Shown piece by piece: positions 1 through 5,931 of a DNA stretch of 11,183 nt. The stretch covers positions 1 through 11,183 of the forward strand of contig VSOA01000103.1 in the NCBI GenBank assembly GCA_009774585.1. Direction: 5' to 3'. Under the pieces are notes generated by a model. It was not told the DNA's origin, made no database searches, and saw nothing but the letters and a program-made list of their open reading frames with translations. Numbering within the stretch: position 1 is the stretch's first letter; the number at the start of each line of letters is the position of its first letter. The position numbers and the translations under genes are program-made. This DNA comes from Lachnospiraceae bacterium. GTDB lineage: Bacteria; Bacillota; Clostridia; Lachnospirales; Lachnospiraceae.

Positions 1-52
1 GAGCATCTGCCTTACAAGCAGAGGGTCATAGGTTCGAGCCCTATAGGTCCCA
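1..52 (+). tRNA. tRNA-Val(TAC), 5' end cut by the window edge
   Basis: Only the 3' part is visible. The anticodon stem CTGC/GCAG encloses the loop CTTACAA, giving anticodon TAC (valine). The T arm is ATAGG (28-32), loop TTCGAGC and CCTAT (40-44). The 3' acceptor strand AGGTCCC is followed by discriminator A at 52. The next bases are CTT, so CCA is not encoded and must be added after transcription. It is the upstream member of a tRNA cluster with the tRNA-Leu that follows after 35 nt. Confidence 0.93.
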
Positions 53-87
53 CTTGATTGCGAAAGACATATCTGTTATCGTAATCT

Positions 88-173
88 GCCGGCGTGGCGG
101 AACTGGCAGACGCACAGGACTTAAAATCCTGCGGGACTAATCTCCCGTACCGGTTCGATTCCGGTCGCCGGCA
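88..173 (+). tRNA. tRNA-Leu(TAA)
   Basis: A complete class II tRNA. The acceptor strands GCCGGCG (88-94) and CGCCGGC (166-172) pair perfectly and are followed by discriminator A (173). The anticodon stem CAGGA/TCCTG encloses CTTAAAA, giving anticodon TAA at 122-124. A long variable arm (GCGGGACTAATCTCCCG region) precedes the T arm CCGG-TTCGATT-CCGG, as expected for leucine tRNA. CCA is not encoded. It is probably co-transcribed with the tRNA-Val just upstream and ends at the terminator at 188-223. Confidence 0.96.
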
Positions 174-187
174 CTATCTTTAATGAA

Positions 188-223
188 GAGGAAACGTTGT
201 TTACAGCGTTTCCTCGATTTTTT
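188..223 (+). terminator. Rho-independent terminator of the tRNA-Val/Leu cluster
   Basis: A 9-bp perfect stem GAGGAAACG (188-196) / CGTTTCCTC (207-215), with a 10-nt loop, is followed by GA and six T (218-223). It lies 15 nt after tRNA-Leu and closes the tRNA operon. Confidence 0.93.
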
Positions 224-288
224 ATGGGTGTGGAGTGCATTGCCCCGGAGCAGGTCACATTATCCCGAGAGGTATCACATTAGACAGA

Positions 289-888
289 ATGAAAAAGAAA
301 AATATATCTAAATTAATTATATTTCTATTAATAGTCATTGGCGCGGCTGCGGTTATGACAGGAGTACGGCTGAGGAACGGCGTGCAGATCAAAGCAGGGC
401 AAACGGCAATGATGCCGCAGGAAGTGGCTGTCTATCGGCAGGATGATATGAGATGGGCGCAGGATGCGTTGGGTGATTCTTCTTATACAATGGAGTCGTC
501 GGGGTGTCTGACGACTTGCATCGCGTCGGCGGTCAGCATGGGATATGAGGATAAGGTTACACCGGGTGAATTGAACACGCTGTTTTCCGTAAATAATGTG
601 TACGACGGAGAAGGAAATATTCAGTGGACGGCGATTGAAAAGATAGGCGGATATAAGGTTGAAATCTATGCTGATGTGACGAACGAAGAGATTGACAGAT
701 GTCTTATAGACGGGCATTATCCGATTGTGCGCGTGAGGATGCATGGAGTCGGTAATTTTCATTATGTATTGATTGTCGGTATCGAAGATGGAGATTACAT
801 CTGCATGGATCCTTTGGAGAATGAGTTGACCAAGCTGAGCCGATATTTTAACAGAGTTTATGCGTTACGCATCATTATGAGAGAGTGA
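289..888 (+). CDS. Membrane-anchored C39-like cysteine peptidase domain protein
   Basis: 199 aa from the ATG at 289. A short basic N-terminus (MKKKNISK) is followed by one hydrophobic segment at about residues 8-25, so it is probably an extracytoplasmic protein with an N-terminal anchor. The rest resembles the peptidase C39-like (C39_2) papain-fold family. The expected pattern is QDDMRWA (51-57), SGCLTTC with candidate nucleophile C73, FHYVLIVG with candidate H158, and MDP with candidate D174. Proteins of this family cleave peptides or bind without cleaving; no substrate can be inferred. The reading frame is open from a GTG at 235, but that codon has no Shine-Dalgarno sequence and would put a polar leader before the anchor, so 289 is preferred. 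Even there the nearest purine-rich sequence (GAGAGG, 267-272) is about 16 nt away, so the start is uncertain. Confidence 0.8.
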   Translation: MKKKNISKLIIFLLIVIGAAAVMTGVRLRNGVQIKAGQTAMMPQEVAVYRQDDMRWAQDALGDSSYTMESSGCLTTCIASAVSMGYEDKVTPGELNTLFSVNNVYDGEGNIQWTAIEKIGGYKVEIYADVTNEEIDRCLIDGHYPIVRVRMHGVGNFHYVLIVGIEDGDYICMDPLENELTKLSRYFNRVYALRIIMRE

Positions 889-1006
889 GAAAACCGGCTG
901 TTTCCCCTTTTCCTGCCAAATTGAAACTTTTTGAATATATGATTCGTATTGTTTATAGAAGCAGATGTTCAAAGAGCCTAAAGGGAAGAGAAGGGAGAGA
1001 CTTGGG

Positions 1007-1516
1007 ATGGAAATCGGAAATATGGGTTACAATGTCAACGCGTATCGCGGCGAGAGGATGGATAATAACCGCAAAACGGAGCAAACTATTGATTATTCAT
1101 CGTTTGACATAAGAGTTGGAAGATTAAAAGGTAGCGTAATCGGAAGCAGTATGTACCGGCAGGCTATGGATGGCAGAAAAATTTTCGGTTTATTTGATTC
1201 TCATACAGATAAATATTTTAATCCTGATAAAGCGAAAGAGCCAGAGGATGGAGAAAAGGAGATTGAAGAGAGTACGACCGATACGGATATCATTGTCAAG
1301 GCGGATGGCTCCAGAGTGCTTGTAGTGACGACGAGTATTGTCGGAATGTCGATTTCTAGGAGCTTAAAGATATCCGAGCCGACGAAGACGCCGAATGAAG
1401 ATAGAGAAGTAAACGAAATGGAGGAAAAGGATCAAGATGTTAGAAGTGGGAACAAAGGCGCCGGAGATTTCACTGCCGGATCAGAATGGAACGATACACA
1501 CGCTGGAGGAGTATAA
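1007..1516 (+). CDS. Acidic hypothetical protein upstream of bcp
   Basis: 169 aa from the ATG at 1007, chosen because AAGGGAGAG (991-999) lies at ideal spacing; the frame is also open from an ATG at 965. I do not recognise the family. There is no signal peptide or membrane segment. The first part (MEIGNMGYNVNAYRGERMDN) is followed by a polar region, a strongly acidic stretch around residues 80-100 (EPEDGEKEIEEST), then a short hydrophobic patch (RVLVVTTSIVGMSIS). The last 27 codons overlap the start of bcp in another frame. That tail (GNKGAGDFTAGSEWNDTHAGGV) looks unlike the rest, so the ancestral stop may have been earlier. The RBS of bcp lies inside this gene, which suggests translational coupling. 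Confidence 0.6.
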   Translation: MEIGNMGYNVNAYRGERMDNNRKTEQTIDYSSFDIRVGRLKGSVIGSSMYRQAMDGRKIFGLFDSHTDKYFNPDKAKEPEDGEKEIEESTTDTDIIVKADGSRVLVVTTSIVGMSISRSLKISEPTKTPNEDREVNEMEEKDQDVRSGNKGAGDFTAGSEWNDTHAGGV

Positions 1517-1889
1517 AGGTAAAAAAGTTATTCTGTATTTTTATCCTAAGGATAACACGCCCGGATGTACGAAGCAGGCATGCGGGTTTGCGGAGCGTTA
1601 TCCGCAGTTCACGGAGAAAGGCGCGGTAGTTATCGGTATTAGCAAAGACAGCGTGTCGTCGCACAAAAAATTTGAGGAGAAGTATTCGCTGCCGTTTACC
1701 ATTCTTTCGGACCCGGAATTGACTGCTATCAAAGCATACGATGTGTGGAAAGAAAAGAATAATTACGGTAAAGTTTCTATGGGGGTTGTAAGAACCACAT
1801 ATTTAATTGATGAAGAAGGAATCATCGTGAAGGCAAATGATAAAGTAAAAGCAGAGAATGATTCTGAAACGATGCTGGCTGAAGTATAA
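1437..1889 (+). CDS. bcp: Thiol peroxidase, BCP/AhpC-TSA peroxiredoxin family
   Basis: 150 aa, the usual length for thioredoxin-dependent peroxiredoxins of the Bcp/PrxQ type, which reduce hydrogen and organic peroxides in the cytoplasm. The active-site signature P37-x3-T41-x2-C44 is present (FYPKDNTPGCTKQAC). C44 is the peroxidatic cysteine and C49, five residues later, is the resolving cysteine typical of the alpha-2 PrxQ group. R119 in GVVRTTYLID fits the conserved arginine of the active site. The start ATG has GGAGGAAAAGG at 1420-1430 just upstream, inside the preceding ORF, which it overlaps by 80 nt. There is no clear terminator after the stop, but a new promoter follows before the next gene. 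Confidence 0.95.
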   Translation: MLEVGTKAPEISLPDQNGTIHTLEEYKGKKVILYFYPKDNTPGCTKQACGFAERYPQFTEKGAVVIGISKDSVSSHKKFEEKYSLPFTILSDPELTAIKAYDVWKEKNNYGKVSMGVVRTTYLIDEEGIIVKANDKVKAENDSETMLAEV

Positions 1890-1912
1890 TGCATCCATAT
1901 TACGACTATCGC

Positions 1913-1941
1913 TTGTGCAGAAGGAAAAAGTGGCATATAAT
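1913..1941 (+). promoter_or_regulatory. Sigma-A-type promoter for the CPBP protease gene
   Basis: TTGTGC (1913-1918) and a perfect TATAAT (1936-1941) are separated by 17 nt. Initiation would fall near 1948, about 20 nt before the ATG at 1968. The -35 is weak (TTG plus a poor second half) but the -10 and the spacing are good. Confidence 0.65.
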
Positions 1942-1967
1942 AGCAATTAGGACTGGAGCGATAGAAT

Positions 1968-2915
1968 ATGGGAGCAAAAATATACAAAAAGGATTTTTCT
2001 AACTTAGGACTGCGCATGGTTGCAAGCGCTATATTGATTTTTGGTATACAGATACTTGGTCAATATATTATACTGGCGATTAATCCAAGATGGTTTTCAG
2101 ATATGAATATTGTGCTGGCAGCGACGATGATTCCGATGTACGCGTTGGGATACCCGCTGGCTTTCGTGATTTTGCAGGCAGGCGCCGAGAAACGTACGAT
2201 CGAGAAGCATAAGATGAAAACGGTGCAGTTTATCATGGCGTTTCTGATGTCGTATGCGCTTATGATGCTTGGAAATATTGTAGGCGTAGGAGTGACAAGC
2301 GGCATAGGATTCCTGAAAGGTGAATCGGTTGACAATGGTCTGACGGATATAGTGAGTAACGGGAATATCTGGCTGACGTCTATTTATACGGTACTCCTTG
2401 CACCCATATTTGAAGAGTATATGTTCCGCAAGATTATTTGTGACCGTCTGGTAAAGTACGGACAAGGCATGGCAATTATCATGTCGGGTTTTATGTTCGG
2501 GCTGTTTCATGGCAATTTTAATCAATTTTTTTATGCTGCAGCAATCGGTTTTTTCTTCGCCTTTATTTACGTGAAGACCGGAGAGATCAAGTATACGATT
2601 GGACTGCACATGATGGTGAATTTTATTGGAAGTGTGGTTGGAGGACTGTTGCTTCAGAATGTTGATTTAAGTGGCGACTTGTTCCGGATGTCGCCTTCCG
2701 AGATGGTAATTCTTGCACTGTACATGCTGCTTATATACGGTATGGTAATTGCAGGGGGAGTGCTGCTCCTTGCAAATCTGTCCAAGTTCAAATTGTCTCC
2801 CGGAGAGATTACCATCAGAAAAGGGAATAAGTTCGAGATCTCCATTATCAATGTGGGAATGTTTATATACTGTGAATTGTTTGTGCTTATGATGATTGGA
2901 CAGGCGCTGCTTTAA
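1968..2915 (+). CDS. CPBP family intramembrane glutamic endopeptidase (CAAX/Abi type)
   Basis: 315 aa, highly hydrophobic, with about eight membrane segments. The three CPBP motifs are present in order: EExxxR as E149-E150-YMF-R154, FxxxH with H181 (FGLFHGNFNQ, then N185), and HxxxN as H214-MMV-N218. These are the glutamate and histidine residues of the Rce1-like catalytic site, so the protein is probably active. Bacterial members act on membrane-bound peptides; some give self-immunity to bacteriocins or process pheromone and leader peptides, but no bacteriocin gene is visible here and the role is open. The start ATG has GGAG (1955-1958) 9 nt upstream and its own promoter at 1913-1941. It is single-gene in appearance, followed by 154 nt without a gene. 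Confidence 0.92.
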   Translation: MGAKIYKKDFSNLGLRMVASAILIFGIQILGQYIILAINPRWFSDMNIVLAATMIPMYALGYPLAFVILQAGAEKRTIEKHKMKTVQFIMAFLMSYALMMLGNIVGVGVTSGIGFLKGESVDNGLTDIVSNGNIWLTSIYTVLLAPIFEEYMFRKIICDRLVKYGQGMAIIMSGFMFGLFHGNFNQFFYAAAIGFFFAFIYVKTGEIKYTIGLHMMVNFIGSVVGGLLLQNVDLSGDLFRMSPSEMVILALYMLLIYGMVIAGGVLLLANLSKFKLSPGEITIRKGNKFEISIINVGMFIYCELFVLMMIGQALL

Positions 2916-3012
2916 ACAATATACAGCGTATGGCGGGAGCAGGTGATGATTTACATGCTACATGCCAAAGCTGATATATTAGCTTGAACAGATAGAAAAT
3001 GTCGGATGCCTA

Positions 3013-3041
3013 TTGACATTTCAGGAGAAAATCTATATAAT
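3013..3041 (+). promoter_or_regulatory. Perfect consensus promoter of tRNA-Arg
   Basis: TTGACA (3013-3018), 17-nt spacer, TATAAT (3036-3041). This is an exact match to the sigma-A consensus, with the predicted start about 20 nt before the tRNA. The strength is as expected for a stable-RNA gene. The rest of 2916-3069 shows no gene. Confidence 0.93.
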
Positions 3042-3069
3042 AACTTTTGTTGTAGAACTTTTACAGCAT

Positions 3070-3143
3070 GTGCGCTTAGCTCAGCTGGATAGAGCGTTTG
3101 GCTACGGACCAAAAGGTCGGGGGTTCGAATCCTCTAGCGCACG
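3070..3143 (+). tRNA. tRNA-Arg(ACG)
   Basis: The acceptor strands GTGCGCT (3070-3076) and AGCGCAC (3136-3142) pair perfectly, and G3143 is the discriminator. The D arm starts TAGCTCAGCTGGATAGAGC. The anticodon stem TTGG/CCAA encloses CTACGGA, giving ACG, read as ICG after deamination. The T loop TTCGAAT is flanked by GGGGG/CCTCT. CCA is not encoded. This is the last clearly chromosomal gene before the integrative element. No copy of its 3' end is repeated elsewhere in the window. Confidence 0.96.
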
Positions 3144-3152
3144 CTAGCGAAT

Positions 3153-3184
3153 AGCGGAAATACTTTTTATATAGTATTTCCGCT
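3153..3184 (+). terminator. Terminator hairpin after tRNA-Arg
   Basis: A perfect 12-bp stem, AGCGGAAATACT (3153-3164) and AGTATTTCCGCT (3173-3184), with an 8-nt AT loop, lies 10 nt after the tRNA. The downstream tract is only ATATTTAT, so termination may be partial. The symmetrical hairpin could also act on the opposite strand. Confidence 0.75.
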
Positions 3185-3445
3185 ATATTTATGTATGAAA
3201 AACTTCCGGTCAGATTTCGTATTTGCCGTTAGCTGCAGTTCGGATTGAGTGAAACTCAATTTTTAGGGGAAACCTCAAGCAAATTTTCAACCTATCTTTT
3301 CATATCTCGGCAAATGGCGATAAGTCTTGGATTTTAAGGCTTTTTCGCCATTTGTCATATCGGGAGATACTTGGCATATCTTTGTGCTTCTCGGCATAAT
3401 TTTGAATCCAAAAGTAGTACGGCGGTAGTAAAACCAACCATTCGG
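3185..3445. other. Integrase-proximal end region of the element, no gene
   Basis: There is no credible ORF between the tRNA-Arg terminator and the end of int. The element-chromosome junction should lie here, because Tn916-type elements keep int near one end. An inverted repeat CAAATGGCGA (3311-3320) / TCGCCATTTG (3345-3354) is nested within TATCTC (3303-3308) / GAGATA (3364-3369). The octamer TCTCGGCA occurs twice in direct orientation (3305-3312 and 3389-3396). Such repeats could be Int arm-binding sites or a terminator for int, but the exact junction cannot be read without the empty site. Confidence 0.5.
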
Positions 3446-4633
3446 CTATGCCGCCAGACGTTCCATTTCTGCCTTTGCGGAATCGTAGGTCGCATGGGCG
3501 TAATAGTTCAGCGTCATCGTGATGTTGGCGTGTCCCATGATATACTGCAACGCCTTGGGGTTCATGCCTGCGTTTGCTAACCGTGTGCAGAATGTGTGTC
3601 TGAGGATATGGGGCGTGATGTTCGGAAGCTGCTCTTTGTTCTGCTTGTTGTACTTCTTTACAAGCCCTTTCAGCATACTGTCGTAGTTCGCTGACACCTT
3701 GGGCATCCCGTCATTTTTGAGGAACAGGAAGTTTTTATAGCCCTCTACACTGAATGGGGCGGCATTGCCCCGATTCTTCAGCACACGCTTCAACGCTTGG
3801 TAGACTTCCTCGTTCATGGGAATCTGCCGTATGCCGTTCTTGGTCTTTGGAGTTTCGATATAGTAGCCGATGTCGGCATCCCGCAAAAGCTGATGGTCTA
3901 CATTGATTTGGCGGTTTTTGAAGTCCAGAGCTGTGGTCAGACCGCAAAACTCTGAAATTCTAAGTCCAGTGCCGAGCAGGATAATCACCTCGTCACGGTA
4001 TTTCTTATACACCGCATCCTGCTCCATGAAAGCTAACAGGTTTTCTTCCTGCTTCGGCGTTAGTGCTGCCTTTCGCTCCCTGTCATCTTCAATGACAGTA
4101 TCAAGGGCGAAGTTGAATGGATTTTTGCGGATACAGTCATCTTCAATGGCGGTGTAGAAAGCCGCCTTTAGGGAACGCTTGAAATTGCTGATGGTCTGGA
4201 AAGCGAAGCCTTTCTCGCTCATCCGTATCGCCCATTCCTTTGCGTCCGACTGCTTCACGGCATCAATGCTTTTCATGCCGAAAGGGTCATCCTGCAACAA
4301 GCCCATAAGATAGTCACGTCCTTTTTTCGTGCCATGCTTTACGTTCTTCCTAAGACCATTCTGTTTTGCGTAGAGCTGGCATACGGTCATCTTCTTGCCA
4401 ATGGTGTCGATGCCGTCCTCCAAGTCCCTGCTGATTTCCTTTATCTTGTCCCTCAGAGCAGGAAGCTCCCGCTTGCCCGCAGGGGTCTTGTCCGTGGCTA
4501 CCAGTTTCCATGAGTAGACAAACTGCTGCTTGCCGAATGCGTCTATATATTTGTATGCGTATCTCCCGTCTTTTCTCTGGCTCTCTCCAGTCCTCAGTAT
4601 CCGTCCTTTATTGTCACGTCTCTTTTCTGACAT
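3446..4633 (-). CDS. int: Tn916-family tyrosine recombinase (integrase)
   Basis: 395 aa from the ATG at 4633, chosen because AAAGGAG lies just upstream and the resulting N-terminus (MSEKRRDNKGRILRTGESQR) closely matches my memory of Tn916 Int (405 aa). The open frame extends 34 codons further but without an RBS. Residues 1-75 resemble the arm-type DNA-binding domain, about 85-185 the SAM-like core-binding domain, and 190-395 the catalytic domain. Catalytic residues visible are R225 (LGTGLRISEF), H342 and R345 (HILRHTFC), H368 (GHANI) and the nucleophile Y378 (NYYAHA). All are present, so the enzyme looks intact. It catalyses excision and integration of the element. xis lies upstream on the same strand. 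Confidence 0.96.
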   Translation of the reverse strand: MSEKRRDNKGRILRTGESQRKDGRYAYKYIDAFGKQQFVYSWKLVATDKTPAGKRELPALRDKIKEISRDLEDGIDTIGKKMTVCQLYAKQNGLRKNVKHGTKKGRDYLMGLLQDDPFGMKSIDAVKQSDAKEWAIRMSEKGFAFQTISNFKRSLKAAFYTAIEDDCIRKNPFNFALDTVIEDDRERKAALTPKQEENLLAFMEQDAVYKKYRDEVIILLGTGLRISEFCGLTTALDFKNRQINVDHQLLRDADIGYYIETPKTKNGIRQIPMNEEVYQALKRVLKNRGNAAPFSVEGYKNFLFLKNDGMPKVSANYDSMLKGLVKKYNKQNKEQLPNITPHILRHTFCTRLANAGMNPKALQYIMGHANITMTLNYYAHATYDSAKAEMERLAA

Positions 4634-4712
4634 AGTGTAAAGCTCCTTTCCGTTCTGGAACGAGCCTTGATACGACATACCTCTATTATACCGATATTTC
4701 AGCTCGTTGCAA

Positions 4713-4916
4713 CTATATGACTTCCATAGAATCAATCATTTTTTCAAACTGCTTTCGCTTAATCTGCACACGGTTTCCGTTCATAATCAGCCAGTTGGCG
4801 TTGGGGTGTTCGTCCGCCAACTGGCGGAGCTTCTTTTCCCCGATGCGGAAATACTTTGCGGCTTCCTCGATTGTGAGGGTGTATTTCTCCCAGATGGGAA
4901 CCTCTGCGTAGTTCAT
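4713..4916 (-). CDS. xis: Excisionase of the Tn916 family
   Basis: 67 aa from the ATG at 4916, with a strong AGGAGG seven nt upstream; this is the same length as I recall for Tn916 Xis. The body, EVPIWEKYTLTIEEAAKYFR then IGEKKLRQLADE and NANWLIMNGNRVQIKRKQFE, is a winged-helix MerR-like excisionase domain. It is a small basic protein that bends DNA at the element ends and steers Int towards excision. The gene sits 79 nt upstream of int and just after a terminator (4929-4962), so its expression probably depends on readthrough or a weak local promoter. Confidence 0.95.
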   Translation of the reverse strand: MNYAEVPIWEKYTLTIEEAAKYFRIGEKKLRQLADEHPNANWLIMNGNRVQIKRKQFEKMIDSMEVI

Positions 4917-4928
4917 AAAACCTCCTGT

Positions 4929-4962
4929 CAAAAAAATAAGCCTGTGCGGAGTAGGCACAAGC
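4929..4962 (-). terminator. Rho-independent terminator between the mazF-like gene and xis
   Basis: Read on the - strand, GCTTGTGC and GCACAGGC (+ strand 4955-4962 and 4940-4947) form an 8-bp stem with one G-U pair and a 7-nt loop. It is followed by TTATTTTTTT (4939-4930). It begins a few nt after the stop of the toxin-like gene and ends about 13 nt before the xis ATG. Confidence 0.85.
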
Positions 4963-4967
4963 ATCAC

Positions 4968-5348
4968 TTAGGGTTGCTGTTCTGTTGCCGCTGCCTTTGC
5001 CGCCAGGTCTATGCTGACGGCGAGGGAGCGGTTGAGCTTTGGCAGGATGCTTTCGGGGAGCCTGCCGATGTAGTTCTCCAGTCTACGCTTGTCTATGGTG
5101 CGGATTTGCTCTGCAAGGATGAGGGAGTTCTTGTCAAGCCCCTCGAAGCTGCCTACCTCGGTATGTGTGGGCAGCTTTGCCTTTGTATGCACTCGGCTCG
5201 TGATTGGCACAATGATGACGGTGGGGCTGTGGGTGTTCCCTATGTCGTTAGAAACGATGAGTACGGGTCGTCTGCCGCCCTGCTCGGAGCCGACAATGGG
5301 ATTTAGGTCTGCGTAGAAGATGTCCCCACGCTTGATAGTCCTTTCCAT
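4968..5348 (-). CDS. MazF/PemK-family toxin-like endoribonuclease
   Basis: 126 aa, close to the usual 110-130. The N-terminus has the family pattern RGDIFYADL then NPIVGSEQGGRRPVLIVSND, with the conserved Gly-Ser-Glu-Gln-Gly loop and the R-P-V strand, then a polar NTHSPTVIIVPITS. These features belong to the SH3-like MazF/PemK fold, which cuts single-stranded RNA at short motifs. The C-terminal part (LPESILPKLNRSLAVSIDLA) is also typical. The start ATG has GGAGG 10 nt upstream. No MazE-like antitoxin gene is adjacent; only a 44-codon ORF of unknown merit ends at its RBS. It may be an orphan that helps stabilise the element or has been recruited as a regulator. Activity is inferred from family only. 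Confidence 0.9.
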   Translation of the reverse strand: MERTIKRGDIFYADLNPIVGSEQGGRRPVLIVSNDIGNTHSPTVIIVPITSRVHTKAKLPTHTEVGSFEGLDKNSLILAEQIRTIDKRRLENYIGRLPESILPKLNRSLAVSIDLAAKAAATEQQP

Positions 5349-5363
5349 TATGTGTTTGACCTC

Positions 5364-5498
5364 CTATCTGGATTTAGGCAGGGGGTTCCTGCCTATGTAG
5401 CAGCCAGATACAGGGGAGTGTTTAAGGTCAGCGGGGCATAAAAACAAAGCCCTGTTTCCATAGACCGCCCTGCATCTGGCTTGATATGATAGGAGCAT
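5364..5498 (-). CDS. Possible 44-aa small ORF just upstream of the mazF-like gene
   Basis: ATG at 5498, stop TAG at 5366-5364, directly before the GGAG of the toxin gene, so it could be translationally coupled to it. It begins MLLSYQARCRAVYGNRALFL and contains three cysteines and many basic residues. GAGGA lies about 9 nt upstream of the ATG. It occupies the place of a canonical antitoxin gene, but nothing in it resembles MazE (no acidic C-terminal tail, no AbrB-like strand pattern). It also contains the arms of two inverted repeats, so the constraint may be on RNA structure rather than protein. Real coding is doubtful. Confidence 0.25.
   Translation of the reverse strand: MLLSYQARCRAVYGNRALFLCPADLKHSPVSGCYIGRNPLPKSR
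5375..5395. promoter_or_regulatory. Strong hairpin just upstream of the mazF-like RBS
   Basis: TAGGCAGG (5375-5382) and CCTGCCTA (5388-5395) form a perfect 8-bp stem with a 5-nt loop. It ends about 10 nt before the GGAGG on the - strand transcript. There is no U tract, so it is not a terminator. It could control access to the RBS or protect the mRNA. Confidence 0.5.
5402..5481. repeat. 14-bp inverted repeat in the mazF-like leader
   Basis: AGCCAGATACAGGG (5402-5415) is matched by CCCTGCATCTGGCT (5468-5481), whose reverse complement differs at one base. The arms are 52 nt apart and enclose the AAAACAAAGCCCTG segment. A further CTATCTGG copy lies at 5364-5371, next to the toxin RBS. Confidence 0.6.
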
Positions 5499-5880
5499 TT
5501 CTATTTGTCCTCGACACCCCGAAATGCGGATACGTTAAACGTAAGGGAAGTCACCAAACGGTCAGCAGCGAACTGACGCCACGGGAATCGCACCCCAACT
5601 GTCGGTCTGACAGAGCCGCCCTCATTGCCTGCGGCGGGTTGGCTACCGCTCGGACTGTGACTGGACGGGAGTATCATTGTCCTCTTTGCGGGTCATGGCG
5701 AAATCGGGGGCTGCCCGATATTTTGAGTCGGTAATTTCCGCTCACCACCTTTCATCGCTTCTGCTTTTTGGCAGGTCATGGCGTACCGCTGCACACGCTT
5801 TTGCTCATCACAATCACAAAGAGAATGTATTTGGTGAATGGGTATTCGGTTGTCAAGGAGCTTGGGGAAGCCCGTAGAAA
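5499..5880. other. GC-rich, hairpin-rich region with no confident gene
   Basis: No ORF here has both a convincing start and recognisable composition on either strand. The region holds a row of short perfect hairpins: GTCAG/CTGAC (5561-5577), CTGTC/GACAG (5599-5613), GCCGC/GCGGC (5615-5635) and ATCGGG/CCCGAT (5703-5719). The decamer GGTCATGGCG occurs twice in direct orientation (5691-5700 and 5775-5784). On the - strand, two open stretches without a good start (about 62 codons ending at 5693, about 40 ending at 5551) could be remnants of genes. In Tn916 this interval would hold orf8, which I do not find. A structured RNA, an origin-type site or decayed coding DNA are all possible. Confidence 0.45.
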
Positions 5881-5918
5881 AGCCCCCTCACTTTTCCAAA
5901 GGAAAAAATGAGGGGGCT
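5881..5918 (-). terminator. Terminator of the Orf7-like sigma gene
   Basis: AGCCCCCTCA (5881-5890) and TGAGGGGGCT (5909-5918) form a 10-bp stem, extended by TTTTCC/GGAAAA inside. On the - strand it is followed by TTTTCT. It starts 13 nt after the stop of the sigma-like gene. There is no T run on the + strand side. Confidence 0.88.
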
Positions 5919-5931
5919 ATGCACGGAAAAT

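Noticed and set aside
921..960. Possible promoter before the acidic hypothetical gene
   Set aside because: TTGAAA and TTGAAT occur, but no -10 at the right spacing is convincing.
885..1112. 75-aa + strand ORF before bcp
   Set aside because: It overlaps the better supported gene at 1007 in another frame, has no RBS and no recognisable composition.
3124..3143. tRNA-Arg 3' end as attachment site
   Set aside because: No second copy of the tRNA 3' end is present in the window, and the Int belongs to the Tn916 group, which does not normally use tRNA genes.
3903..5316. Several + strand ORFs opposite int, xis and the toxin-like gene
   Set aside because: They are antisense shadows of well-recognised genes.
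5486..5877. Two + strand ORFs (82 and 66 aa) in the hairpin-rich region
   Set aside because: No ribosome binding site, odd composition, and they overlap each other and several hairpins. They lie opposite the direction of the surrounding genes. Similar frames may be annotated as hypothetical elsewhere, but I see no support here.
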